Below are positions 10,318-18,872 of a DNA stretch of 64,000 bases, piece by piece. Every line of letters begins with the position of its first letter. The first letter of the stretch is position 1. The DNA is taken from assembly GCF_009857815.1 (NCBI RefSeq), contig NZ_WVVW01000011.1, positions 186,001 to 250,000 of the forward strand. The letters run 5' to 3'. The translations under genes were made by a program, and so were the position numbers. This stretch comes from Pseudomaricurvus sp. HS19. GTDB lineage: Bacteria > Pseudomonadota > Gammaproteobacteria > Pseudomonadales > Cellvibrionaceae. The notes below the pieces were generated by a model that had not been told where the DNA came from, searched no databases, and saw only the letters and a list, made by a program, of their open reading frames with translations.

Positions 10318-13038
10318 ATGATAGGTAAACTGGCAAAGGCCGTATTCGGTTCCAAGAACGAACGCGAACTCAAGCGCATGCGCAAACTCGTCAAGCGCGT
10401 CAATGAACTGGAAGCGGAGCTGGAGGCGCTCTCTGACGATCAACTGCGGCAGAAGTCTGACGATTACCGTCAGCGCTTCCAGAACGGGGAGAGTCTGGAC
10501 AGCCTGCTGCCGGAAGCCTTTGCCACCTGTCGCGAGGCCAGCCGCCGGGCGTTGGGTATGCGCCATTTCGACGTGCAGCTGATTGGCGGTATGACCCTGC
10601 ATGAAGGCAAGATCGCCGAGATGCGTACCGGTGAAGGTAAAACCCTGATGTCGACACTGGCGGCCTACCTCAATGGCCTCTCGGGACGCGGGGTGCATGT
10701 GGTAACGGTGAATGACTACCTGGCCCGCCGCGATGCGGAGTGGATGCGTCCTCTCTACGAAGCACTGGGCATGACCGTGGGCATTATCCACTCCATGCAG
10801 GATCCGCACGAAAAGCATGAGGCCTATCAGGCCGACATTACCTACGGCACCAACAACGAATTCGGTTTCGATTACCTGCGCGACAATATGGCGCTGCGCA
10901 AGGACGATCGTATGCAGCGCCCGCTCAACTTTGCCATTGTCGATGAGGTGGACTCCATCCTCATTGATGAAGCCCGCACGCCGTTGATTATTTCCGGTGC
11001 GGCGGAAGACAGTTCCCGCCTGTATCAGCAGATGAATCTGCTGATTCCGCGTTTGGTGGAGCAGAAGAGCGAGGGCGAGACCGTTACCCAAAGCGGCGAC
11101 TATGTGATCGATGAAAAGAGCCGCACGGTGGAGCTGACCGAAGCGGGGCATCAGAAGGTTGAAGAGATGCTCACCGGCGCGGGTTTGCTGGAGGAAAACG
11201 ACAGCCTTTACTCAGCTGGCAACCTGGGATTGCTGCACCACGTGCATGCGGCATTGAAAGCACACAACCTGTTCCATCGCGATATCGACTACATCGTGCA
11301 GGAAAACCAGGTGGTGCTGATTGACGAGCACACCGGTCGCACCATGCACGGTCGTCGCCTGTCAGAAGGTCTGCATCAGGCCCTGGAAGCGAAAGAGGGA
11401 GTCTCGATCCAGAAAGAGAGCCAGACACTGGCATCCACCACCTTCCAGAACTATTTCCGGATCTTTCCCAAGCTGTCCGGTATGACCGGTACAGCGGACA
11501 CCGAGGCCTACGAATTCCAGCAGATCTACGGTCTGGATGTGGTGGTGATCCCCACCAACAAGGCTATTGCCCGTCAGGATCTCAACGACCTGATTTACCT
11601 CACCAAAGAGGAAAAGTACGAGGCGATTACCAAAACGGTTAAAGAGCTGCAGGAGCAGCAGGTGCCGGTGCTGGTGGGTACAGCGTCCATCGAAGCCTCG
11701 GAGGAGATGTCCGCCCGGCTGAAGAAGGGTGGCATCAAGCATCAGGTTCTGAACGCCAAGTTTCACGAGAAAGAAGCCTCCATTATTGCCCAGGCAGGTC
11801 GTCCGGGGGCTGTCACCATTGCCACTAACATGGCCGGTCGTGGTACCGATATTGTGCTGGGTGGCAACCTGGATGCAGAACTGGCTGAGCTGGAAAATCC
11901 TACCGAAGAGCAGATCGTCAAACACAAGGCCGAATGGCAGCAGCGCCACGACCTGGTGATCGAGAAGGGCGGCTTGCACATTGTTGGTACAGAACGCCAC
12001 GAATCCCGCCGCATCGACAACCAGCTCCGTGGTCGTGCCGGCCGTCAGGGTGACCCGGGTGTATCGCGTTTTTACCTCTCCATGGAAGATAACCTCATGC
12101 GCATCTTCGCCTCGGATCGTATCCGCGGCTTTATGCAGGCGCTGGGCATGGAGAAGGGCGAAGCCATTGAGCACCGCATGGTGACCAATGCCATTGAAAA
12201 GGCACAGCGCAAGGTTGAGGGTCGTAACTTCGACATCCGCAAACAGCTGCTGGAATTTGACGATGTTGCCAACGATCAGCGCCAGGTGGTGTATCAGCAG
12301 CGCAACGAACTGCTGGAGTCAGATGACATCGCTGACACCATTACCGCCATTCGCACAGACGTGGTGTTTGATCTGGTCAGTGATTTTATTCCGCCACAAA
12401 GCCTTGAAGAACAGTGGGATATTCCCGGGCTGGAGCAGTACCTGCATGCCGAGTTTGGCCTTGAACTGCCGGTAGCCCAGTGGTTGGCAGAAGATAAAAA
12501 GCTGCATGAAGAGACTCTGCGGGAGAAGATCCTGCAGGAAGTGCAGTCTGCTTACGACGCCAAGTGTGAACACTTTGGTCCCATCATGCGCGAAGTCGAG
12601 CGGCAGGTGATGTTGAGTGTTCTCGATATGCTCTGGAAAGAGCACCTGGCCAATATGGATCACCTGCGTCAGGGCATTGGCCTGCGCGCGTTTGCCCAGA
12701 AGAACCCCAAGCAGGAGTACAAGCGCGAGTCCTTCGAGCTGTTCCAGCAGATGCTGGAGAGTCTTAAGAGCGAAGTGGTGCGCATGCTGGCCCGCGTTGA
12801 GCCGGTGACCCGTGAGCAGATGGATGCCATGGAAGAGCGCCGCCGCCAGCAGCAGGAACAGCAGCGCATGCAGCTGGAACACGCCCAGGCCGGCGCCTTT
12901 GGAGAAGAGGATGCAGGCAGCGAAGAGCAGGACGATCAGCGTCCCTTCGTGCGCGAAGGATCCAAAGTAGGCCGCAACGATCCCTGCCCCTGTGGCTCGG
13001 GTAAAAAATTCAAGCAGTGTCACGGCCGTCTGGCCTGA
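10318..13038 (+). CDS. secA: Preprotein translocase ATPase SecA
   Basis: This 906-residue motor drives post-translational export through SecYEG. Walker A reads RTGEGKT near residue 105 and the DEAD-like box [16 protein letters not shown] near 209. The helicase domain 2 motif [10 protein letters not shown] and the C-terminal zinc-binding, SecB-interacting motif [14 protein letters not shown] are also present. All domains are in order, with no truncation. The 158-base leader contains no secM-like gene, so the SecM regulation known from E. coli is not evident here. Confidence 0.99.
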   Translation: MIGKLAKAVFGSKNERELKRMRKLVKRVNELEAELEALSDDQLRQKSDDYRQRFQNGESLDSLLPEAFATCREASRRALGMRHFDVQLIGGMTLHEGKIAEMRTGEGKTLMSTLAAYLNGLSGRGVHVVTVNDYLARRDAEWMRPLYEALGMTVGIIHSMQDPHEKHEAYQADITYGTNNEFGFDYLRDNMALRKDDRMQRPLNFAIVDEVDSILIDEARTPLIISGAAEDSSRLYQQMNLLIPRLVEQKSEGETVTQSGDYVIDEKSRTVELTEAGHQKVEEMLTGAGLLEENDSLYSAGNLGLLHHVHAALKAHNLFHRDIDYIVQENQVVLIDEHTGRTMHGRRLSEGLHQALEAKEGVSIQKESQTLASTTFQNYFRIFPKLSGMTGTADTEAYEFQQIYGLDVVVIPTNKAIARQDLNDLIYLTKEEKYEAITKTVKELQEQQVPVLVGTASIEASEEMSARLKKGGIKHQVLNAKFHEKEASIIAQAGRPGAVTIATNMAGRGTDIVLGGNLDAELAELENPTEEQIVKHKAEWQQRHDLVIEKGGLHIVGTERHESRRIDNQLRGRAGRQGDPGVSRFYLSMEDNLMRIFASDRIRGFMQALGMEKGEAIEHRMVTNAIEKAQRKVEGRNFDIRKQLLEFDDVANDQRQVVYQQRNELLESDDIADTITAIRTDVVFDLVSDFIPPQSLEEQWDIPGLEQYLHAEFGLELPVAQWLAEDKKLHEETLREKILQEVQSAYDAKCEHFGPIMREVERQVMLSVLDMLWKEHLANMDHLRQGIGLRAFAQKNPKQEYKRESFELFQQMLESLKSEVVRMLARVEPVTREQMDAMEERRRQQQEQQRMQLEHAQAGAFGEEDAGSEEQDDQRPFVREGSKVGRNDPCPCGSGKKFKQCHGRLA

Positions 13039-13060
13039 CCGTATCGAGGTTCAGAAAACT

Positions 13061-14281
13061 ATGGCTGTGGGGCAATTTCCTTTTCCGCAGATGGCTGTCG
13101 TCCCTGGTGTTGAGCTGGCGACTGCCAGTGCCGGTATCAAGAAACCCGGTCGACAGGATGTGGTGGTGTTCCGCCTCGCGGAAGGCAGTCGTGTGGCCGG
13201 GGTGTTTACCAAAAATGCCTTCTGCGCCGCCCCTGTGACCCTGGCCAAACAGCACCTCGCCCAGGGCAACATCCGTTTTCTGATTATCAACTCCGGTAAC
13301 GCCAATGCCTGTACCGGCGAACCGGGCCTGGCGGACGCGTTGCAAACCTGCAGCGAGCTGGCGGCGCAGGCCGGTGTCACCGCACAGCAGGTGTTGCCTT
13401 ATTCCACCGGTGTGATTGGTGAGCGGCTGCCCATGGCAAAACTGCTGGGAGCTGTTCCGGCGGCGCTGGCGGGTTTGCAGCCTGACAATTGGGAAGCGGC
13501 CGGTCGGGCCATCATGACCACCGATACCCGTCCCAAGGGAGCCAGCGTACAGATCGAGCACGACGGAGAGACCATTGTCATCAATGGTATCTCCAAGGGC
13601 GCGGGCATGATCAAGCCCAACATGGCGACCATGCTGGGTTATGTGGCTACCAACGCCCGGGTTGACCAGGCGCTGCTCAACGAACTGTCCCGCGAAGCTG
13701 CTGATCAATCCTTTAACCGCATTACCGTCGATGGTGATACCTCCACCAATGACGCCTGCATGTTAATGGCTACTGGCCAGACAAGCCTGCCGGAGATCAA
13801 CACCCGGGACGGTGAGCTGTACCGGAAATTCCACGATGCGCTGATGCAGGTGTACCGTTACCTCGCGCACGCTATCGTTGCTGACGGTGAAGGCGCGACC
13901 AAGTTTGTGACTGTGCAGGTCGAGGGTGCCGAATGCCAGGCCGAAGCATTGCGTGTGGCCTACGCCGTTGCCCAGTCGCCGCTGATCAAAACAGCCCTGT
14001 TTGCCTGCGACCCGAACTGGGGGCGTATCGTCGCGGCGATTGGTTATGCGGGCGTAAAAGGGCTGGATGCCACTGCGGTAAAAGTCTGGCTCAATGATGT
14101 GCTGATCGTTGAAGGGGGCGGTCGTGCCGCCAGCTATACCGAGGAGCAGGGCCAGGCGGTTATGGATGGTGAAGAGATCCTGATCCGTATCGACCTGGGA
14201 CGTGGCGACATCCGCGAAACTGTCTGGACCACCGACCTGTCCCACGAGTATGTGACCATCAACGCCGAGTACCGCACCTGA
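13061..14281 (+). CDS. argJ: Bifunctional ornithine acetyltransferase/N-acetylglutamate synthase ArgJ
   Basis: ArgJ recycles the acetyl group from N-acetylornithine to glutamate in arginine synthesis, and in bifunctional forms also uses acetyl-CoA. The self-cleavage site lies in KGAGMIKPNMATML, where the Thr becomes the nucleophile of the beta chain. The DPNWGRI motif is also present. The start is the ATG 22 bases after the secA stop, with GAGG 11 bases upstream. An upstream in-frame extension overlaps secA and lacks family similarity. The length is 406 residues. Acetyl-CoA use cannot be told from sequence alone. Confidence 0.97.
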   Translation: MAVGQFPFPQMAVVPGVELATASAGIKKPGRQDVVVFRLAEGSRVAGVFTKNAFCAAPVTLAKQHLAQGNIRFLIINSGNANACTGEPGLADALQTCSELAAQAGVTAQQVLPYSTGVIGERLPMAKLLGAVPAALAGLQPDNWEAAGRAIMTTDTRPKGASVQIEHDGETIVINGISKGAGMIKPNMATMLGYVATNARVDQALLNELSREAADQSFNRITVDGDTSTNDACMLMATGQTSLPEINTRDGELYRKFHDALMQVYRYLAHAIVADGEGATKFVTVQVEGAECQAEALRVAYAVAQSPLIKTALFACDPNWGRIVAAIGYAGVKGLDATAVKVWLNDVLIVEGGGRAASYTEEQGQAVMDGEEILIRIDLGRGDIRETVWTTDLSHEYVTINAEYRT

Positions 14282-14294
14282 AGTCGGCTCATTC

Positions 14295-14321
14295 TGTAGG
14301 AGCCCGGTCCCCCGGGCGATC
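14295..14321 (+). repeat. REP element of the TGTAGGAGC type
   Basis: The element begins TGTAGGAGCCCGGT and ends CCCCCGGGCGATC, forming a CCCGG...CCGGG hairpin just after argJ. The GTAGGAGC head and CGATC tail resemble the abundant Pseudomonas REP elements moved by RAYT transposases. Related copies lie at 16643-16769. Confidence 0.65.
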
Positions 14322-14379
14322 CTTTCTATCCCCTTGTGCCGAGCTGGCCCGAAAATCACAGTGACCAGAGGATCACTTC

Positions 14380-15330
14380 TTGAGCAAGGTTATCCACGTT
14401 GCCGCGGGTGTTATTAAAGACGCCGCAGGCCAAATCCTCATCGCCCGTCGTCCAGATACAGCTCACCAAGGCGGCCTGTGGGAGTTTCCCGGTGGCAAGC
14501 TGGAAGCGGGGGAGTCTGCACCCCAGGCCCTGGCGCGTGAGCTCCACGAAGAGCTGGGTATCCATGTCGAGCACTGTGAGCCCCTGATTCAGATTCGCCA
14601 CGACTATCCGGATAAATCTGTCCTGCTGGACGTGTGGACTGTCGATGCTTTTGCCGGCGAGCCTCACGGTCGTGAAGGCCAGCCTGTGCGCTGGGTCGCC
14701 GCCAGCGATCTCGGCAACTATGACTTTCCGGCTGCCAACGTGCCCATTGTAACTGCTGCCCGGCTGCCCAAATTGCTCGCCATTTCCGCTCCCACCGAAG
14801 ACCAGACAAGCTTCTGCCGTAATATTCATTCCGCCATCGATAAAGGCGCTGCGCTGATTCAGGTGCGTCAACCGGGGTGGGGGGTTGAGCAATGGCTTGA
14901 GGGGCTGGAGGCTGCGGCAAACATTTGCCGGCAGCGACAGGCGAGATTGGTGCTGAATAGCCCACCTTCAGTTGTGCTCGAGCGATGTGCTGACGTCATC
15001 GCGGGTATCCACCTGTCTGCCGTTCATTTGCAGAATGATGGTAAAGACTGGCGAAAGATACAACCTGGCTGGTTGAGTTACTCCTGCCACAACCCGGAAG
15101 AGATTCGTCAGGCGGAACAGTTGGGAGCCGACTTTATTACCCTTTCCCCGGTTATGCCCACCAGTACTCACCCGCAGGCTGAAGCACTGGGGTGGGACGT
15201 GTTTGCGCAGTGGGTCGGAAGTGCGAAGATCCCGGTCTACGCATTAGGGGGGATGGATCCGGGCGCGCTGCTGTCAGCGATTAACTCGGGCGCCCAGGGC
15301 GTTGCCGGAATCAGCCTGTTCGCTGATTAG
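14380..15330 (+). CDS. mutT: Nudix hydrolase (MutT) fused to a thiamine-phosphate-synthase-like domain
   Basis: The N-terminal half is a Nudix domain with the box GGKLEAGESAPQALARELHEELG (about residues 38-60, matching GX5EX7REUXEEXGU), typical of 8-oxo-dGTP cleansing MutT. The C-terminal half (about 140-316) resembles ThiE/TenI TIM barrels, with GADFITLSPVMPTSTHP and ALGGMDPGAL. Such fusions are known in Pseudomonas and relatives at this same position after argJ. The start is TTG, supported by AGAGGA seven bases upstream. The catalytic status of the ThiE-like half is unknown. Confidence 0.92.
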   Translation: MSKVIHVAAGVIKDAAGQILIARRPDTAHQGGLWEFPGGKLEAGESAPQALARELHEELGIHVEHCEPLIQIRHDYPDKSVLLDVWTVDAFAGEPHGREGQPVRWVAASDLGNYDFPAANVPIVTAARLPKLLAISAPTEDQTSFCRNIHSAIDKGAALIQVRQPGWGVEQWLEGLEAAANICRQRQARLVLNSPPSVVLERCADVIAGIHLSAVHLQNDGKDWRKIQPGWLSYSCHNPEEIRQAEQLGADFITLSPVMPTSTHPQAEALGWDVFAQWVGSAKIPVYALGGMDPGALLSAINSGAQGVAGISLFAD

Positions 15331-15417
15331 TTGATTGGCCGGTAATAGCAATTCGGGGCTGGAGGGCCAAGATATTTTCCTGGGTCTGTCTTTCCTGGGC
15401 CTGTCCGTATTCAGACG

Positions 15418-15633
15418 CTAGTGGTGAAAGCCGTTGCCGCTGGGATCATCGCCCGATAACAGGTCATCATATACCGAACTGCCTGCAATCTTGTGTTTCT
15501 CCTCTGCCCACTCGCCAAGGTCAATCAGCTTGCAGCGCTCGCTGCAGAAGGGACGTTGTGGGTAAGCCTCGCTGTACTCAATCGGCTTGCGACAACAGGG
15601 GCATTGGATCTCGAGAGGTTTTTTTGAGGTCAT
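15418..15633 (-). CDS. yacG: DNA gyrase inhibitor / zinc protein YacG
   Basis: This small protein of 71 residues has four zinc-binding cysteines in CPCCRKP and FCSERCK, followed by the conserved IDLGEWAEE. YacG of E. coli binds and inhibits gyrase; this is family knowledge. The start shown gives MTSKKPLEIQCP, close to family length. A GTG 13 codons upstream is an alternative with no better ribosome binding site. It lies in the same orientation as coaE and pilD, as in other gammaproteobacteria, but is separated from coaE by a repeat array. Confidence 0.93.
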   Translation of the reverse strand: MTSKKPLEIQCPCCRKPIEYSEAYPQRPFCSERCKLIDLGEWAEEKHKIAGSSVYDDLLSGDDPSGNGFHH

Positions 15634-15779
15634 GTGGGTCGTTGGATCTGTTGGTGGTTCTAAAGCTGTCACTACAGCGATGGTGGAATAGTAGCGTAAA
15701 TCCGCAAATAGCGCTTGGTCATTCCCATGGAGACGGGGATCAAGCGCATGCGGGTGTTAGCAAGGCTCACAATCTTTCG

Positions 15780-15957
15780 TCATTCCCGCGAAGGCGGGAA
15801 TCCACTCCAAGCCAGGTCCACCACCACATGTCATTCCCGCGCAGGCGGGAATCCACTCCAAGCCAGGTCCACCACCACATGTCATTCCCGCGCAGGCGGG
15901 AATCCACCCACAGGCAAGTTCCGCCACCGCTGTCATTCCCGTGCAGGCGGAAATCCA
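15780..15957. repeat. Tandem array of palindromic repeats, 51-bp period, four copies
   Basis: The palindrome TCATTCCCGCG(C/A)AGGCGGGAATCCA occurs at 15780, 15831, 15882 and 15933, exactly 51 bases apart. Copies 1 and 2 are identical over the whole 51-base unit except for one base. Copy 3 diverges in its second half and copy 4 in its palindrome. A weaker related copy lies at about 15720-15735. It occupies the yacG-coaE gap (15634-15978), which holds no supported gene. Single copies of the same palindrome recur at 41001 and 61412. Confidence 0.9.
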
Positions 15958-15978
15958 GCGGGGTTACTGTTGCCGGAT

Positions 15979-16590
15979 TCAGGCATCGTTGGCTTCTGCC
16001 GCCAACGACAGATACTTCTCATGCTGCTCCTGAACTTTTTGATGCAGCTGTTCCAGGGAGCCATCGTTAACAATCACATCATCGGCGTGTTGCAGCCTTT
16101 GCTCGCGGCTGGCCTGGGCTGACATGATGGCTTTTACCTGCTCGGCTGAGTTGTTGTCCCGCGCAACTGTCCTGGACAACTGCAGCTCCTCCGGGACGTC
16201 TACCACCAGCACCCGTTTGGTGAACTTGCTCTGACCGCTTTCAATCAGCAGTGGTGATACCAGCAGGGCGTAGGGGGATGAGGCATTGTTGAGTCCATCC
16301 ATAATCTCCTGTCGGATCAGCGGGTGCAGGAGGCCTTCCAGCCACAGGCGCTCGCTCTCATCCTGGAAGATTCGCTTCCGCAGTTCCGCCCGGTTTAGCT
16401 GGCCATCAGCAAGCAGAATATCGGCGCCAAAATGCTCAGCAATGAGCTGCAGGGCCGGGCGCCCAGGCTCAACCACCACGCGGGAGGCCACGTCGGCATC
16501 CACCACCGTTATGCCCAGCGCTTTGAATCTGTCGGATACCGCCGTTTTACCGGAGCCAATGCCTCCGGTGAGGCCTACTACATAGGTCAT
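15979..16590 (-). CDS. coaE: Dephospho-CoA kinase CoaE
   Basis: CoaE performs the last step of coenzyme A synthesis, phosphorylating the ribose 3'-hydroxyl of dephospho-CoA. The P-loop [15 protein letters not shown] lies at the N-terminus, and the Asp-containing [15 protein letters not shown] follows. The start was placed at [10 protein letters not shown], giving 203 residues, the normal length; an in-frame extension upstream is not conserved in the family. It sits between yacG and pilD on the minus strand, as in E. coli and Pseudomonas. Confidence 0.97.
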   Translation of the reverse strand: MTYVVGLTGGIGSGKTAVSDRFKALGITVVDADVASRVVVEPGRPALQLIAEHFGADILLADGQLNRAELRKRIFQDESERLWLEGLLHPLIRQEIMDGLNNASSPYALLVSPLLIESGQSKFTKRVLVVDVPEELQLSRTVARDNNSAEQVKAIMSAQASREQRLQHADDVIVNDGSLEQLHQKVQEQHEKYLSLAAEANDA

Positions 16591-16642
16591 GTGAAATCGG
16601 CTTCTAAAGTAGTTTTGGAGAATGTTCTTCTTTGGCAACCCC

Positions 16643-16769
16643 GTAGGAGCCCGGTGGCCCAGACCATCTCATCTTCCGGCTGCACCGGAATTCACCTTAT
16701 CCCCCGGGCGATCTTTTCCGGCCGCATTGCAGGAAGTGAGGGTGGTCTGAGCTACCGCGCTCCTACAGT
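16643..16769. repeat. Inverted pair of GTAGGAGC-type REP elements (BIME-like)
   Basis: The left arm begins GTAGGAGCCCGGTGGCCCAG at 16643. The right arm, read on the minus strand from 16769, begins GTAGGAGCGCGGTAGCTCAG, and both continue into CAGACCA(T/C)C. Between them lies CCCCCGGGCGATC (16701-16713), identical to the tail of the element at 14295-14321. The pair fills the coaE-pilD gap, and its right end overlaps the last codons of pilD. Confidence 0.7.
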
Positions 16770-17632
16770 TTGGCGAACTGCAAATAAGAACCTGTGATTG
16801 TATCGCCCCAGATCAGAGCTATCCAACCGGCAATCGCCAGATAGGGGCCAAAGGGGATAGGGATATTCTTGTCACGTCCCTGGATCAATATGCCGGCGAT
16901 ACCTATTGCCGCGCCGACAAAGGAGGAGAGGATGATGATCAGCGGCAGCTGCTGCCAGCCCATCCAGGCGCCCAGTGCGGCCAGGAGTTTAAAGTCCCCG
17001 TAGCCCATACCTTCCTTGCCAGTCACAATCTTGAACAGCCAATAGACACCCCAAAGCACCAGATAGCCGGCAGCCGCCCCAATTACCCCAGAGTGCAGAT
17101 CCGTGAGGCCAAAGCTTTGCGCATTGACCAGCAGGCCCAGCCACATCAGTGGCAACGTGATGTTATCAGGCAGCAGCTGGTGGTCGATATCAATCATGGT
17201 CAGGCTGATCAGCGCCCAGGTTAGCAGCAGCAACCCGGCGGTCAGCAGGGTGGGGCCAAAGGTCAGGGCGATAATGCCGCTGAGAATACCGCTGACGAGC
17301 TCGATTGAGGGATAGCGGATGCTGATAGGTTGGCGACACTTGGCGCACTTGCCACCGAGTATGGCCCAGGAGAGCAGCGGAATGTTGTGCCATGGCTTGA
17401 TGGGCGTTTGGCAGTGGGGGCAGTGTGAGTCAGGCTTGAGTAGGTTGAAGGTGACAGGGGGGGATTGCGGCTGCTCCAGCAGCTCACAGCACTCGGCTTT
17501 CCAGCGGTTCTGCATCATCAGCGGCAGCCGGTAGATAACCACGTTCAGAAAACTGCCGACGGCCAGGCCCAGAATTGTAATAAGGCCAATAAAAAGGCCG
17601 GCGCTATCGCCGGCCAATAATTCAGTTTGCAT
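16763..17632 (-). CDS. pilD: Type IV prepilin leader peptidase / N-methyltransferase PilD
   Basis: This inner-membrane aspartyl protease cleaves the leader of PilA and type II secretion pseudopilins and methylates the new N-terminal Phe. The cytoplasmic loop holds the zinc tetracysteine motif CPHCQTP and CAKCRQP. The catalytic aspartates lie in MIDIDHQLLPD and GYGDFKLLAALGAW. Multiple membrane helices fill the rest of its 289 residues. The gene is 12 bases downstream of pilC. The last codons overlap the edge of a REP element. Confidence 0.97.
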   Translation of the reverse strand: MQTELLAGDSAGLFIGLITILGLAVGSFLNVVIYRLPLMMQNRWKAECCELLEQPQSPPVTFNLLKPDSHCPHCQTPIKPWHNIPLLSWAILGGKCAKCRQPISIRYPSIELVSGILSGIIALTFGPTLLTAGLLLLTWALISLTMIDIDHQLLPDNITLPLMWLGLLVNAQSFGLTDLHSGVIGAAAGYLVLWGVYWLFKIVTGKEGMGYGDFKLLAALGAWMGWQQLPLIIILSSFVGAAIGIAGILIQGRDKNIPIPFGPYLAIAGWIALIWGDTITGSYLQFAKL

Positions 17633-17644
17633 GTGCTTTTCCGG

Positions 17645-18865
17645 TTAAACGATCTGGCCCATCTGGAAGATGGGGAGGTACATGGCAACCATCAAGCCAC
17701 CCACCAGAATACCCAGAACTGCCATGATCATAGGCTCAAGCAGTGAGGTGAGGCTGTCCACCATGTTGTCGACCATCTCCTCGTAATAGGAGGCCACTTT
17801 ATCGAGCATCTCATCCAGCGCGCCGGACTCTTCACCAATGGCTGCCATCTGCAGCAGCATCGACGGGAAGATCCCGGCTTTGCGCAGGGAAGCGTTGAGC
17901 TGTACACCGGTGGATACTTCGTCGCGAACTTTAAGTACCGCGTATTCGTAAACAGAGTTACCAGTGGCACCAGCTACCGACTCCAGGGCATCAATCAGGG
18001 GTACACCAGCCGCAAAGGTGGTGGAAAGGGTGCGAGAGAAGCGGGCGATAATGGAGTTATAAACGATATCCCCGACAATGGGCAGCTTGAGCATTACCTT
18101 GTCGATAAGCTCAGCGAACTTTTTGCTGCGTACCATCATTTCCTTGAAGGCCACGAAAGCCAAAACGGCACCGAAAAGTACAATAAACCACCACTCCTGC
18201 ATGGTTTCAGACAGGGAGACCACCAGCTGTGTGAATGCCGGCAGCTCGGCCCCAAAGCTACTGAACGTATCGGCAAACTGGGGTACTACCTTTACCAGCA
18301 GAATGCCCGTTACGACAACGGCCACCACCACAACCGCAGCAGGGTAGGTTAGTGCTTTCTTGATCTTGGCCTTGATGGCTTCGGTCTTTTCCTTGTAGGT
18401 GGCGATACGATCCAGCATGGTTTCAAGAGCACCGGATTGTTCGCCGGACTCCACCAAGTTGCAGAACAGATCATCAAAATAACGGGGGTGCTTGGTCAGC
18501 GCGGCGGCAAAACTGGTACCGGCGGCAACATCCTCGCGGATGGCCAGGATCAGATCCCGCATATTGGCGTTATCAACACCTTCGGCCACGATCTCGAAGC
18601 TTTGCACCAGCGGCACACCGGCTTTCATCATGGTGGCCATCTGTCGGGTGAAGACGGCGATGTCCTGTGGCTTGATGGGCTTGCCGCGGCCCCCGAACAG
18701 AGGCTTGGGCTTCTTGCGCACGGTTCTGGCGTTAATGCCCTGCTTGATCAGCTGGGCTTTCACCAGCTGGACACTGGAACCACTGATCTCTCCCTCAACT
18801 TTGGAGCCCTTGCGATCAACGCCTTTATAAACAAAGGTCTGATTGGTTGCTGCAGCGGTCGCCAT
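17645..18865 (-). CDS. pilC: Type IV pilus inner-membrane platform protein PilC
   Basis: PilC is the polytopic membrane platform that links the extension and retraction ATPases to pilin assembly. The 406-residue protein has two repeated GspF domains, each with the G-x-x-L-x-x-x-L pattern: FCNLVESGEQSGALETML and LLQMAAIGEESGALDEML. Three membrane helices are visible. It starts eight bases after pilB, so the two are co-transcribed. Confidence 0.97.
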   Translation of the reverse strand: MATAAATNQTFVYKGVDRKGSKVEGEISGSSVQLVKAQLIKQGINARTVRKKPKPLFGGRGKPIKPQDIAVFTRQMATMMKAGVPLVQSFEIVAEGVDNANMRDLILAIREDVAAGTSFAAALTKHPRYFDDLFCNLVESGEQSGALETMLDRIATYKEKTEAIKAKIKKALTYPAAVVVVAVVVTGILLVKVVPQFADTFSSFGAELPAFTQLVVSLSETMQEWWFIVLFGAVLAFVAFKEMMVRSKKFAELIDKVMLKLPIVGDIVYNSIIARFSRTLSTTFAAGVPLIDALESVAGATGNSVYEYAVLKVRDEVSTGVQLNASLRKAGIFPSMLLQMAAIGEESGALDEMLDKVASYYEEMVDNMVDSLTSLLEPMIMAVLGILVGGLMVAMYLPIFQMGQIV

Positions 18866-18872
18866 AATTTAT

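Noticed and set aside
15780..15957. CRISPR array
   Set aside because: The repeats are palindromic with near-identical spacers, no leader, and no cas gene in the window.
15558..16122. Open frames of 135-170 codons across the 51-bp array
   Set aside because: The frames stay open because the repeat period is a multiple of three and run antisense to coaE; no start signal or family match exists.
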